DNA of 64,000 nt from Actinoplanes octamycinicus (GTDB taxonomy: Bacteria > Actinomycetota > Actinomycetes > Mycobacteriales > Micromonosporaceae): NCBI RefSeq assembly GCF_014205225.1, contig NZ_JACHNB010000001.1, forward strand, positions 4,817,501 to 4,881,500. Direction: 5' to 3'. A program made the translations under genes and the position numbers. The notes beneath the pieces were generated by a model. The model did not search any database and was not told where the DNA came from. It was given only the letters and a program-made list of their open reading frames with translations. Positions 53,540 to 63,913 of the stretch are shown here, one piece after another (positions within the stretch are counted from its first letter, which is position 1; the number at the start of each line of letters is the position of its first letter).

Positions 53540-54229
53540 ATGCTCGTGACCGCCAGCCCGCTCCGGGTCGCCCTCGCCGCCGCCTTCGCCCTGGTCGCGG
53601 TGGCCGGCTGCAGCTCGGACGACGAAGCGCCGGACGCCGGCCGGATCGAGGTGACCACCATGCGGGGCGCGTTCCTGCAGGCCGCCGACATCGGTCCGAC
53701 CTGGAGCGCGCCGGAGACCAGCGCCGACCCGCAGCAGATGGTGAGCTTCTGCGGCGGCACCAGCACCCCGCCGTCGTTGCCGCCGGGCGCCGAGCCGGTC
53801 GCCGCGTCGTTCGCCGACGAGGGCGAGACCGGTGCGCAGACCCTGGAGCAGCTCGCCCTGGTCTACCCGGATCAGAAAGCCGCGCAGGCCGGTCAGGCGC
53901 TGCTGCGCGCGGTCGCCGACGGCTGCCCGCCGAGTGTCTCGGTGCCGGCCACCTCCACCACCGGCAAGTCCGAGCCGGCCTACGCCGAGACGGTCGAGGT
54001 GCAGGAGCTCAGCGAGGGGGACTGGTCCGGGTTCGTGCTGCTCCGGCACAAGAAGTACGAGGCCGCCCACCCGGGCACCGCGGACACCGCGGTGGCCGTG
54101 CTGACCACGCGCAACGTGGTGCTGGTCGACACCTACGCGATCTACCAGCTGAACAAGTCGACGCCCGCGCCCGGCTTCGAGGCGGACTGGAAGAAGCTGG
54201 TCGGTTCGGTCGTCCAGCGGGTGGGATAG
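53540..54229 (+). CDS. Secreted lipoprotein, unknown function
   Basis: 229 aa. Lipoprotein signal with lipobox VAGC (Cys24) and linker SSDDEAPDAG. The mature part (GAFLQAADIGPTWSAPETSADPQQ ... WSGFVLLRHKKYEAAHPGTADTAVAVLTTRNVVLVDTYAIYQLN) resembles small sensor/PknH-like lipoproteins in layout, with one Cys pair (SFCGG, DGCPP) that could be a disulfide. Family not named. CACTAT ends 6 bases before the ATG, a leaderless signature. A strong terminator follows. Confidence 0.8.
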   Translation: MLVTASPLRVALAAAFALVAVAGCSSDDEAPDAGRIEVTTMRGAFLQAADIGPTWSAPETSADPQQMVSFCGGTSTPPSLPPGAEPVAASFADEGETGAQTLEQLALVYPDQKAAQAGQALLRAVADGCPPSVSVPATSTTGKSEPAYAETVEVQELSEGDWSGFVLLRHKKYEAAHPGTADTAVAVLTTRNVVLVDTYAIYQLNKSTPAPGFEADWKKLVGSVVQRVG

Positions 54230-54262
54230 ACAGGCGGACGCGCTTGGTCTAATGTTCGCGGT

Positions 54263-54316
54263 GCGCCGTTGCGAGTTCTTCCCCCGTGGAATTCGCAGCG
54301 GCGCCCTTATTTTGCC
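54263..54316 (+). terminator. Rho-independent terminator of the lipoprotein gene
   Basis: 16-bp stem (GCGCCGTTGCGAGTTC / GAATTCGCAGCGGCGC, two G-U pairs) with a 10-base loop, then CCTTATTTTGCC. The strongest intrinsic terminator in the window. Confidence 0.85.
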
Positions 54317-54501
54317 CTCTCATGGGCTACTTCTCCCGGTGAACCTTGAGCGATGCTCAACTCTCGCCTAGGCTCATGCCTGGCTCATCAACCTCAGTTT
54401 ACGGCCGCCGGCATCGGGGGATGTGCATCAGCGTGCCCGCAGGGCTTCGTTGCTGCCCATGGCGTCCATCTGAGAGGGTCACCGGTGGGGGGTGGTGCGG
54501 A

Positions 54502-54912
54502 GTGGCCGCTACAGAGGGGGTCTTCTCGATCGCGGGGAAGCTGGATCGGCTCTTCCGCACCACGGGCGGGCCGGAGCCCAGCCACATGGCGGTCGCCGAG
54601 GCGATCCGGGACGGGCAGGGCGTGCCGATCTCGCACACCTACATCTGGCAGTTGCGCACCGGCCGCCGGGACAACCCGACCGTGCAGCACCTGACCGCCC
54701 TGGCCGGCTATTTCGGCGTGCCGGTCGCCTACTTCCTCGACGACGAGCTGGCCGCCCGGGTGGACTCCCAGCTGGAGCTGCTGCGCAGCCTGCGCGCCGC
54801 CGGGGTCACCGAGATCGCGCTGCGGGCCGCCGATGTGTCGCCGCGTGGCCGCGAGGCGATCAGCGAGGCGATCCGGCAGGTCTGGGAGTCCGAGCACCCG
54901 CCGACCGCCTGA
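54502..54912 (+). CDS. XRE-type DNA-binding protein, EspR-like
   Basis: 136 aa. N-terminal segment FSIAGKLDRLFRTTGGPEPS, Cro/XRE helix-turn-helix (MAVAEAIRDGQGVPISHTYIWQLRTGRRDNPTVQHLTALAGYFGVPVAYFLDDE), and a C-terminal dimerisation helix pair (QLELLRSLRAAGVTEIALRAAD ... REAISEAIRQVWES). Layout and motif order match EspR of Mycobacterium tuberculosis, a nucleoid-type regulator of ESX-1 substrates. The GTG at 54502 is preferred: longer starts give Cys/Trp-rich leader without codon bias. The gene converges with, and overlaps by 53 bp, the 7-TM gene whose partner is a metalloprotease. Confidence 0.82.
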   Translation: MAATEGVFSIAGKLDRLFRTTGGPEPSHMAVAEAIRDGQGVPISHTYIWQLRTGRRDNPTVQHLTALAGYFGVPVAYFLDDELAARVDSQLELLRSLRAAGVTEIALRAADVSPRGREAISEAIRQVWESEHPPTA

Positions 54913-55963
54913 GCACCCGGAAAGCCGCGCTCACCCGGGACAGCCAGGCCACCTCGTCGGCCATCTCCGGGCCGACCGTCGCCCACGATCCGCCCGGGTC
55001 GGCCGGCGGCTCGCCCCGCTCCCGTCGCCGCAGCGCCTCGATCAGCGCCCGCGCCTCGGTCACCGCCGGGTCCTCGCCGGGCGGCGCGGCCGGGCAGGCC
55101 GGCAGATGCTCGCGCAGCGCCAGCATCCCGTCCCGGATCTCGATCACCCGGCGGTAGACCCGCAGCCGGGCGCCGGCCGAGCCCGGGAACAGCAGCGCCG
55201 AGCGGGCCGGCGGCATCAGCACCACCTGCGGGAACGCCTCACGGATCGCGTTCCACAGCGGTCGCAGGACCAGCAGTTGACGGTACGCCCCGAGCGCCGA
55301 CCGCAGCCGGGCCACCGGGGGAGCGGTGCCCCCGGCGACGAAGAGCACCAGTCCGGCGGCGCGCAGCGCGTTCGGGTACGGCTCCCAGACCGCGAAGTCC
55401 AGGTGCACCCCGGCGCCCCGGGTCAGCACGAGCAGGAGTTTGCCGGTGGCGTACCCGGCCATCAGCAGGCTGCCCGCGCCCATCGCCAGCAGCCCGTCGC
55501 GCAGTGCCCCGGCCGGGGCGGCCCGCCGGACCGTCGCGCACGCCCAGCCGGCCAGGAACAGCACCGCCGCCAGGTAGCCCTCCAGGACCACCCAGTACGC
55601 CGTCTCCAGCGGGGTGAGCCCGGCGGTCAGCCGGGCCGGGCTGGCCGGCACCCCGTGCCGGCCGGCGAGCACCAGGAAGATCAGCGTCGCCGCGGTCAGC
55701 CCCCGCTGCCAAGCCACCCGCCCGGACCCGGTGACCAGCGAGATCAGCCGCAGCAGCAGGTACGCCGACACCACCCCGAGCAGCTGCGCCACCATCGGCA
55801 CGTCCCGCCCGGCGTCCAGCGCCGGCACCGCCACGGTGACCGCGAGCGCGCCGCTGACCAGGCTGCCCCAGAGCACCAGCTGCCGCCGGTTCTGCCGGAT
55901 CGCGGGCAGCCGGGCCAGCACCCCCAGCCAGAGCACGACGGCCAGCGCGATCCCCGCGGTCAC
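54860..55963 (-). CDS. Seven-TM membrane protein, MAB_1171c/DUF6545-like
   Basis: 367 aa: seven hydrophobic segments in the first ~225 residues (e.g. LVLWGSLVSGALAVTVAV, QLLGVVSAYLLLRLISL, WVVLEGYLAAVLFLAGWACA, GLLAMGAGSLLMAGYATGKL, RAAGLVLFVAGGTA), then a cytosolic domain (AYRQLLVLRPLWNAIREAFPQVVL ... RVYRRVIEIRDGMLALREHL). The C-terminal domain following 'LRPLWNA' is typical of this uncharacterised actinobacterial family. GTG start overlaps the stop of the metalloprotease gene (GTGA). The 3' end overlaps the regulator gene tail to tail. Confidence 0.8.
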   Translation of the reverse strand: MTAGIALAVVLWLGVLARLPAIRQNRRQLVLWGSLVSGALAVTVAVPALDAGRDVPMVAQLLGVVSAYLLLRLISLVTGSGRVAWQRGLTAATLIFLVLAGRHGVPASPARLTAGLTPLETAYWVVLEGYLAAVLFLAGWACATVRRAAPAGALRDGLLAMGAGSLLMAGYATGKLLLVLTRGAGVHLDFAVWEPYPNALRAAGLVLFVAGGTAPPVARLRSALGAYRQLLVLRPLWNAIREAFPQVVLMPPARSALLFPGSAGARLRVYRRVIEIRDGMLALREHLPACPAAPPGEDPAVTEARALIEALRRRERGEPPADPGGSWATVGPEMADEVAWLSRVSAAFRVLRRSAGARTPRPAGSPR

Positions 55964-56430
55964 AACGGGTGGGCGCCGAGCGCGGTGGCGAACCGGCCGA
56001 GCGGGTCGTCGCGCTCCGGCACGCCGGCCGTCCGGATCATCGAGGCCAGCATCTCGGCCTCCCGTTCGTCGGCGGTGGTGTGCCCGCTGCGGCCCAGCGC
56101 CCGGACCACCAGCTCCGGGTCCAGGTCGGGGAAGAGGTGGGAGAACGCCGGGCCGGCCGAGTGCTCGCAGAGGATGTGCGCGATCTCGTGCAGCACGATG
56201 TGCTCGGCGTGCAGCGGGGTGGTGCCCGGGTCGTAGAAGACGTAGTCGGCGGCGGGCAGCGCCAGCCACAGCCCGCAGGGGGCGCCGCTGCCCATCCCGG
56301 GCAGTGGGCGGCGGTGCAACGGACGGCCGCGCCGGGCCGCCACTTCAGCGCTGAAAACGTCGAGGTCGAAAGGATGCGGAACGCGGATGCCACGCAGCCG
56401 CCGTTCGCAACGCCGGCGCAGACCCTCCAT
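55960..56430 (-). CDS. ImmA/IrrE-type metallopeptidase
   Basis: 156 aa. Zinc-protease motif HEIAH at residues 81-85 (IVLHEIAHILCEH) with a downstream acidic partner region (TTADEREAEMLASMI) supplying the third ligand. The N-terminal ~45 residues are basic. Proteins of this class cleave XRE-type repressors (ImmA/ImmR, IrrE/DdrO). Here the gene is coupled to a 7-TM protein and sits next to an EspR-like XRE protein, suggesting a signal-triggered proteolytic switch. The ATG at 56430 is chosen; an upstream extension to 56526 would add 32 residues through the promoter. Confidence 0.82.
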   Translation of the reverse strand: MEGLRRRCERRLRGIRVPHPFDLDVFSAEVAARRGRPLHRRPLPGMGSGAPCGLWLALPAADYVFYDPGTTPLHAEHIVLHEIAHILCEHSAGPAFSHLFPDLDPELVVRALGRSGHTTADEREAEMLASMIRTAGVPERDDPLGRFATALGAHPL

Positions 56431-56623
56431 TGCCGAAACGGTACCCGGTGGCCGCTCGATGCTCGTAACTGCGCGGAGAGAGCGTGATCCGATCAGCCAC
56501 CTTCGCGGGGGTGTGTAAAAGTCCACGGGACTGTTAACTATTCGCCGTAGACGTGCTTAGCCTTACGAATCCCGGGGCACGAGCGTATTCAGCCGCGGAT
56601 TCTTAGGTGGAGGTGGGTGCGGC

Positions 56624-59302
<2,679 letters not shown>

Positions 59303-59312
59303 CCTCCTGACC

Positions 59313-59356
59313 CGGGCGGCCCCGCAACCACTACGCGGCGGAAACGGGGCCGCCCG
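59313..59356. terminator. Terminator between ppdK and methyltransferase gene
   Basis: Perfect 12-bp stem CGGGCGGCCCCG / CGGGGCCGCCCG with a 20-base loop, then CCTTTCTCTC on the + strand. It can serve both convergent genes. Confidence 0.8.
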
Positions 59357-59398
59357 CCTTTCTCTCGGTCGCCTTCCCGGCGCTCCGGGGCAGCGGCC

Positions 59399-60265
59399 TC
59401 AGGCCGCCTCGGGCCGGTACTCCTTCACCCCCAGCAGGGCGAACAGCAGCGGCAGGCGCGGCTGGTCGTCGGGCAGGCGCCAGAAACCGTCGCCGGTCGC
59501 GACCATGTGCGGCCAGCGCGGCCACGGGATCCGATCGCTTTCCGACATTTTGCGTACGACGATCCCGGCGCCCACCAGCGCCGAGACGATCTCGCCGAGC
59601 CCGTGCTCCCACTCGTAACTGGTCGTCGCCCGCTCCAGCGGCGGCCCGTCGGTGTAGGTGAACGTGGCGTCCAGCTCGATCGCGCCCCGGCCCTCCAGAT
59701 AGTCGTTGCGCAGCACCAGCTCGCGGTCGTCCGGCCCGCGCGGAACCAGGCCGAGCGAGCGCAGCACCGGGTGGAACTCGACGATGTAGACCGTCCCGCC
59801 CGGACGGAGCAGCGCCGCCACCGTGTCGGCCCAGCGCTGCAGGTCGGGCAGGTAGCAGAGGGCGCCCTTGCCGGTGTAGACCACGTCGAAGGTACGGCCA
59901 CCGAGCGCCGCCACCGCGTCGTAGACGTTCGCCTGCACGTACTCCGGGCGGTTGTGCTCGGGGAAGCGGCCGGCGACCAGCCGGCGGGCCTCGCGGACCG
60001 CGGCCTCGGACAGGTCCAGCCCGACCACCGAGCGGGCACCGCGCCGGGCGAACGCGGCCGTCTCGGTGCCCAGGTGACACTGCAGGTGCAGGACGTCCCG
60101 GCCGGTCAGATCGCCCAGGTCGGCCCACTCGTAATCGGCGAACCAGCTCTCCGGCGCGCGATTCACCACGTCGTAGAACCGGCTGCTCAGGTGGATCGGG
60201 GTGCGTTCGTCCCAGTTCGCGGCGATGGCCGCCATCCGCTGCTCGGTCGCCTCGTCGAAGGTCAT
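59399..60265 (-). CDS. Class I SAM-dependent methyltransferase
   Basis: 288 aa. SAM site motif I reads VLHLQCHLGTETAAFARRG with the acidic end of beta-2 in VVGLDLSEAAV; motif IV is FDVVYTGKGALCYLPDLQRW, followed by LLRPGGTVYIVEFHPVL. The target is unknown. GxGxG is replaced by CHLGTE, as in a common 'methyltransferase 11/25' subgroup. Alone, convergent with ppdK. Confidence 0.9.
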   Translation of the reverse strand: MTFDEATEQRMAAIAANWDERTPIHLSSRFYDVVNRAPESWFADYEWADLGDLTGRDVLHLQCHLGTETAAFARRGARSVVGLDLSEAAVREARRLVAGRFPEHNRPEYVQANVYDAVAALGGRTFDVVYTGKGALCYLPDLQRWADTVAALLRPGGTVYIVEFHPVLRSLGLVPRGPDDRELVLRNDYLEGRGAIELDATFTYTDGPPLERATTSYEWEHGLGEIVSALVGAGIVVRKMSESDRIPWPRWPHMVATGDGFWRLPDDQPRLPLLFALLGVKEYRPEAA

Positions 60266-60386
60266 CCGGCCTCCCTGGTCTCATCCGGGTTGGGGCTGCG
60301 TCGATCCGTCGAAAAATGTCGGGGGGTGGGTTTAGCGTCCGGGGTGACAGCGTTCGATCGCAACTTCTACGGCAAAGGAGCCTGTG

Positions 60387-60794
60387 ATGGCGTCACGCCT
60401 CAACCCGTACCTGTCCTTCGACGGCAATGCCCGCGAAGCGATGGAGGCCTATCAGCGGATCTTCGGCGGCGAGCTGCGGATCACCACGTTCGGCGAGTTC
60501 GGCGCCCCGGACGAGTCGATCAAGGACAAGGTCATGCACGCGATGCTGGAGACGCCGCAGGGCTACACCCTGATGGCCTCCGACACCCCGCCCGGGATGC
60601 CGTTCACCCCCGGCACCACCAGCACGGTCAGCATCTCCGGCGACGCCGGCGACAATCTGCGCGAGTTCTGGGACAAGCTCGCCGAGGGCGCGACGATCAA
60701 CGTCCCCCTGGAGAAGCAGATGTGGGGCGACGAGTTCGGCCAGCTGACCGACCGCTTCGGGGTCCCGTGGATGGTCAATGTGACGGCTGGGTGA
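60387..60794 (+). CDS. VOC-fold PhnB-like protein
   Basis: 135 aa glyoxalase/bleomycin-resistance-fold protein of the PhnB/3-demethylubiquinone class: LNPYLSFDGNAREAMEAYQRIFGGEL ... MLETPQGYTLMASDTPPGM ... WGDEFGQLTDRFGVPWMVNV. The usual metal ligand positions are only partly kept, so catalysis is uncertain. AAGGAG lies 6 bases before ATG 60387. A repeat-filled gap follows. Confidence 0.88.
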   Translation: MASRLNPYLSFDGNAREAMEAYQRIFGGELRITTFGEFGAPDESIKDKVMHAMLETPQGYTLMASDTPPGMPFTPGTTSTVSISGDAGDNLREFWDKLAEGATINVPLEKQMWGDEFGQLTDRFGVPWMVNVTAG

Positions 60795-60939
60795 GTTCGG
60801 CTCGTCCGTCGGGACGGGGCGCCGGGGGTCGGCTGGGTCGGGGCGGGGTTCCGGGGGCGGCTGGGGCGCCCGGGTGTGTGGGTCGCGGGGCCGCGGGTGG
60901 TCCGGATCGCGCGCGGGTCCGGATGGTCCGGGGCTGCGG
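60795..60939. other. GC-rich spacer leading into minisatellite
   Basis: G-rich on the + strand (GGGGCGGGGTTCCGGGGGCGG at 60840-60860 is representative), no gene or hairpin recognised; it grades into the 57-bp repeat. Confidence 0.5.
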
Positions 60940-61330
60940 GGGATCCGCAGCGTGCGCACGGCCGGGGTTCGCGGCGTGCGCGCAGCTGGGGTTCGCGGCG
61001 TGCGCATGGTTGCGGCGTGGCGGGGGTTCGCGGTGCGCGTGGCTGGGGTTCGCGGCGTGCGCATGGTTGCGGCGTGGCGGGGGTTCGCGGTGCGCGTGGC
61101 TGGGGTTCGCGGCGTGCGCATGGTTGCGGCGTGGCTGGGGGTTAGCGGTGCGCGTGGCTGGGGTTCGCGGTGCGCGCATGGTTGCGGCGTGGCTCGGGTT
61201 CGCGGCGTGCGCACGGTTGCGGCGTGGCGGGGGTTCGCGGTGCGCGCGGCCGGGGTTCGTGGCGTGCCCACGGTTACGGCGTGGCGGGGGTTCGCGGTGC
61301 GCGCAGCTGGGGTTCGCGGTGCGCGCACGG
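60940..61330. repeat. 57-bp tandem repeat (minisatellite)
   Basis: Units of 57 bases begin at 60997, 61054, 61111, 61169 (58), 61204 (shortened 35-base unit before it), 61261 and 61318, with partial copies outside. Each unit has two half-units sharing GGGTTCGCGGYGTGCGC. Because 57 is 19 codons, + reads VRGVRMVAAWRGFAVRVAG-like repeats and - reads Arg/Thr/Pro/His repeats; both are judged noncoding. Decayed G-rich sequence fills the rest to recQ. Confidence 0.87.
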
Positions 61331-61435
61331 CCCGGCGACGCTGCGGTGGTCGGCGCACGGTGCGGCGGGGCGGAAGCCGGCGTGCGGTGCGGCCGGGCGC
61401 TCGGGCCGGGTGGCTGCCGAGCGCCCGGGTGGCCG

Positions 61436-63685
61436 CTACTCCGGGCCGTCGTAGTAGTCGTAGGGCTCCTCCGGCGGCGGGAACAGGTCGTCGTCGGGCT
61501 CATCAAAATCGGCCATGGTCGTGGGACGGCTCGGTGCGGCGGGAGACTGGGCGCGAGGGCTGGTGAAGAGCGCATCGCCCGGAGGCTCGGCGGCGGACCG
61601 ATAGCCGGTGGCGGGCCCGGCCGGCGAAGGATCGGCTGTGGAGGGGCCGGTCGACGAAGGATCGGCTGTGGAGAGGCGAACCGACGAAGAATCGGCCGTG
61701 GGGAGGCGGACCGACGAAGAATCGGCTGTGGAGGGGGCGACCGGCGAAGGATCGGCTGTGGACGGGCCGGCCGTTGACGCAGGGGCGGAGGGTTCGGTGG
61801 CGGACGGGTCGTCGCCGCGGACCACGGCCAGGACGTCGTCGCCGAACTTGGTCAGTTTGCTCTGGCCTACGCCGCTGACGGTGGCCAGCTGGTCCATCGT
61901 GGACGGGGAGAGGACGGCGATGGCGCGCAGCGTCTTGTCGTGGAAGATGACGTAGGGCGGGACGCTCTGCTCCTTCGCGGTGGCGGCCCGCCAGGCGCGC
62001 AGGCGCTCGAAGAGAGGCTCGGCCTCGGCGGGGAAGTCGGCCGGGGCCGCCGCCGGCGCCCGCGAGCCCGACGCGGACGAGGAGCCGGACGCGGACGAGC
62101 GGGAGCCGGCCCGCAGGCGCTGGACCGGGATCTCGCGGCGCATCATCACGGTGACCTCGCCGCGCAGCACCTCGGCGCTGCGGTCGGTGAGGACCAGCGT
62201 GCTGTACTCACCCTCGACCGCCAGGTAACCGCCGGCCAGCAGCTGCCGGACCACCCCGCGCCACTCGGTGTCGCGCAGCTCGGTGCCGATGCCGAAGACC
62301 TTCAGCTCGTCGTGCCGGAACTGGGACACCTTGTCGGTGCGCTTGCCCAGCAGGATGTCGATCGACTGGCCGGCGCCGAACTTCTGGTTCCGCTCCTTCT
62401 TCAGGCGGAAGACCGTGGACAGCAGCTTCTGCGCGGCGACCGTGCCGTCCCAGGACTCCGGCGGGGTCAGGCAGGTGTCGCAGTTGCCGCACGACGCGGC
62501 CGGCGCCTCCTGATCGAAATAGGCCAGCAGCTGCCCGCGCCGGCAGGACACCGTCTCGCACAGGGCGAGCATCGCGTCCAGGTGCCGGGCCGCGTTGCGG
62601 CGGAACGCGAGATCGCCCTCCGAGCTGTCGATCATCTTGCGCTGCTGCACCACGTCCTGCAGCCCGTAGGCCAGCCAGGCGGTGGACGGCAACCCGTCCC
62701 GGCCGGCCCGGCCGGTCTCCTGGTAGTAGCCCTCCACCGATTTCGGCAGGTCCAGGTGGGCGACGAAGCGCACGTCCGGCTTGTCGATGCCCATCCCGAA
62801 GGCGATCGTCGCGACCATCACCAGGCCCTCCTCGCGGAGGAACCGGGCCTGGTTGCGCGCCCGGGTCCGCGCGTCGAGACCGGCGTGGTAGGGCAGCGCG
62901 GGAATCCCGTTCTGCGTGAGGAACTCGGCGTGTTTCTCCACCGAGGCGCGGGACAGGCAGTAGACGATCCCGGCGTCGCCGGGATGCTCGGTGCGCAGCA
63001 GGTCGAGCAGCTGTCGTTTCGGCTCGTTCTTCGGAACGATCCGATACTGGATGTTCGGCCGGTCGAAGCTGGCGGTGAAGTGCCGGGCGTCGGTGAGCCG
63101 CAGCCGGGTGGCGATCTCATCCCGGGTGGCGGTGGTCGCGGTCGCGGTCAGCGCGATCCGTGGCACGTCCGGCCAGCGCTCGTGCAGCATCGACAGGGCC
63201 AGGTAGTCCGGCCGGAAGTCATGGCCCCACTGCGACACGCAGTGCGCCTCGTCGATCGCGAACAGCGAGATCTTGCCCCGGTCGAGCAGCCGCTGCACCC
63301 CGGCGGTGCCGAGGCCCTCGGGCGCCACGTAGAGCAGGTCCAGCTCGCCGGCGACGAACTCGGCCTCGACCAGGCGGCGCTCCTCGAGATCCTGGGTCGA
63401 ATTCAGGAAGTTGGCCCGGACGCCGAGCGTGCGCAGCGCGTCGACCTGGTCCTGCATCAGCGCGATCAGCGGCGAGATGACCACGCCGGTGCCCGGCCGG
63501 ACCAGCGCCGGGATCTGATAGCACAGCGACTTGCCGCCGCCGGTCGGCATCAGGACGAGGGCGTCGCCACCGCCGATCACGTGCTCGACGATCTCGCGCT
63601 GCTGGCCGCGGAACTCCGGATAGCCGAAGACGCGGTTGAGCGCGTCGACGGCGTCGGACACAGGGATCGGGGGAGCGGAAGTCAC
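61436..63685 (-). CDS. recQ: ATP-dependent DNA helicase RecQ
   Basis: 749 aa 3'-5' helicase. Walker A MPTGGGKS, DEAH box in AIDEAHCVSQWGHDFRPDY, motif VI QETGRAGRDG. The RecQ zinc site is CETVSCRRGQLL ... CGNCDTC, then the winged helix. A linker rich in Ser/Ala precedes the HRDC domain (LFERLRAWRAATAKEQSVPPYVIFHDKTL ... VSGVGQSKLTKFG). The C-terminal ~120 residues are disordered and include five 10-residue repeats (TADSSSVRLP, TADPSSTGPS type, DNA near 61616-61770), ending in an acidic DEPDDDLFPPPEEPYDYY tail. The GTG start has TAGTAT six bases upstream, so a leaderless mRNA is likely. Confidence 0.95.
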   Translation of the reverse strand: MTSAPPIPVSDAVDALNRVFGYPEFRGQQREIVEHVIGGGDALVLMPTGGGKSLCYQIPALVRPGTGVVISPLIALMQDQVDALRTLGVRANFLNSTQDLEERRLVEAEFVAGELDLLYVAPEGLGTAGVQRLLDRGKISLFAIDEAHCVSQWGHDFRPDYLALSMLHERWPDVPRIALTATATTATRDEIATRLRLTDARHFTASFDRPNIQYRIVPKNEPKRQLLDLLRTEHPGDAGIVYCLSRASVEKHAEFLTQNGIPALPYHAGLDARTRARNQARFLREEGLVMVATIAFGMGIDKPDVRFVAHLDLPKSVEGYYQETGRAGRDGLPSTAWLAYGLQDVVQQRKMIDSSEGDLAFRRNAARHLDAMLALCETVSCRRGQLLAYFDQEAPAASCGNCDTCLTPPESWDGTVAAQKLLSTVFRLKKERNQKFGAGQSIDILLGKRTDKVSQFRHDELKVFGIGTELRDTEWRGVVRQLLAGGYLAVEGEYSTLVLTDRSAEVLRGEVTVMMRREIPVQRLRAGSRSSASGSSSASGSRAPAAAPADFPAEAEPLFERLRAWRAATAKEQSVPPYVIFHDKTLRAIAVLSPSTMDQLATVSGVGQSKLTKFGDDVLAVVRGDDPSATEPSAPASTAGPSTADPSPVAPSTADSSSVRLPTADSSSVRLSTADPSSTGPSTADPSPAGPATGYRSAAEPPGDALFTSPRAQSPAAPSRPTTMADFDEPDDDLFPPPEEPYDYYDGPE

Positions 63686-63794
63686 CCCGCGATACTAGAG
63701 AGCCGGACCGACATTCTGCCCAGCCCTGTGGATGACCCCGGCCGGGTGACGCCCCGGCCCTGTGGACAACGCCACCAGAGGATGGGGGCGCCAA

Positions 63795-63901
63795 GGAGGA
63801 AGAGGCCGGGAGGAAGGGCGCCGGGGAGGAAGAGGCCGGGACGAAGAGCGACGGGGAGGAAGAGCGCCGGGAAGGAAGAGCGCCGGGGAGGAAGGGAGCC
63901 A
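63795..63901. repeat. 16-bp purine-rich tandem repeat
   Basis: About 6.5 copies of AGGAAGAGCGCCGGGG (units at 63811, 63841, 63857 and 63873 are full 16-mers; one copy is 14). Strand-asymmetric purine run between recQ and the STAS gene; it lies just beyond the stop of the latter. Confidence 0.85.
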
Positions 63902-63913
63902 GGAAAGCGACGA

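Noticed and set aside
60393..61358. Open frames through the 57-bp repeat on both strands
   Set aside because: They stay open only because the period is 19 codons; repetitive Arg/Thr/Pro/Ala peptides, no ribosome site.
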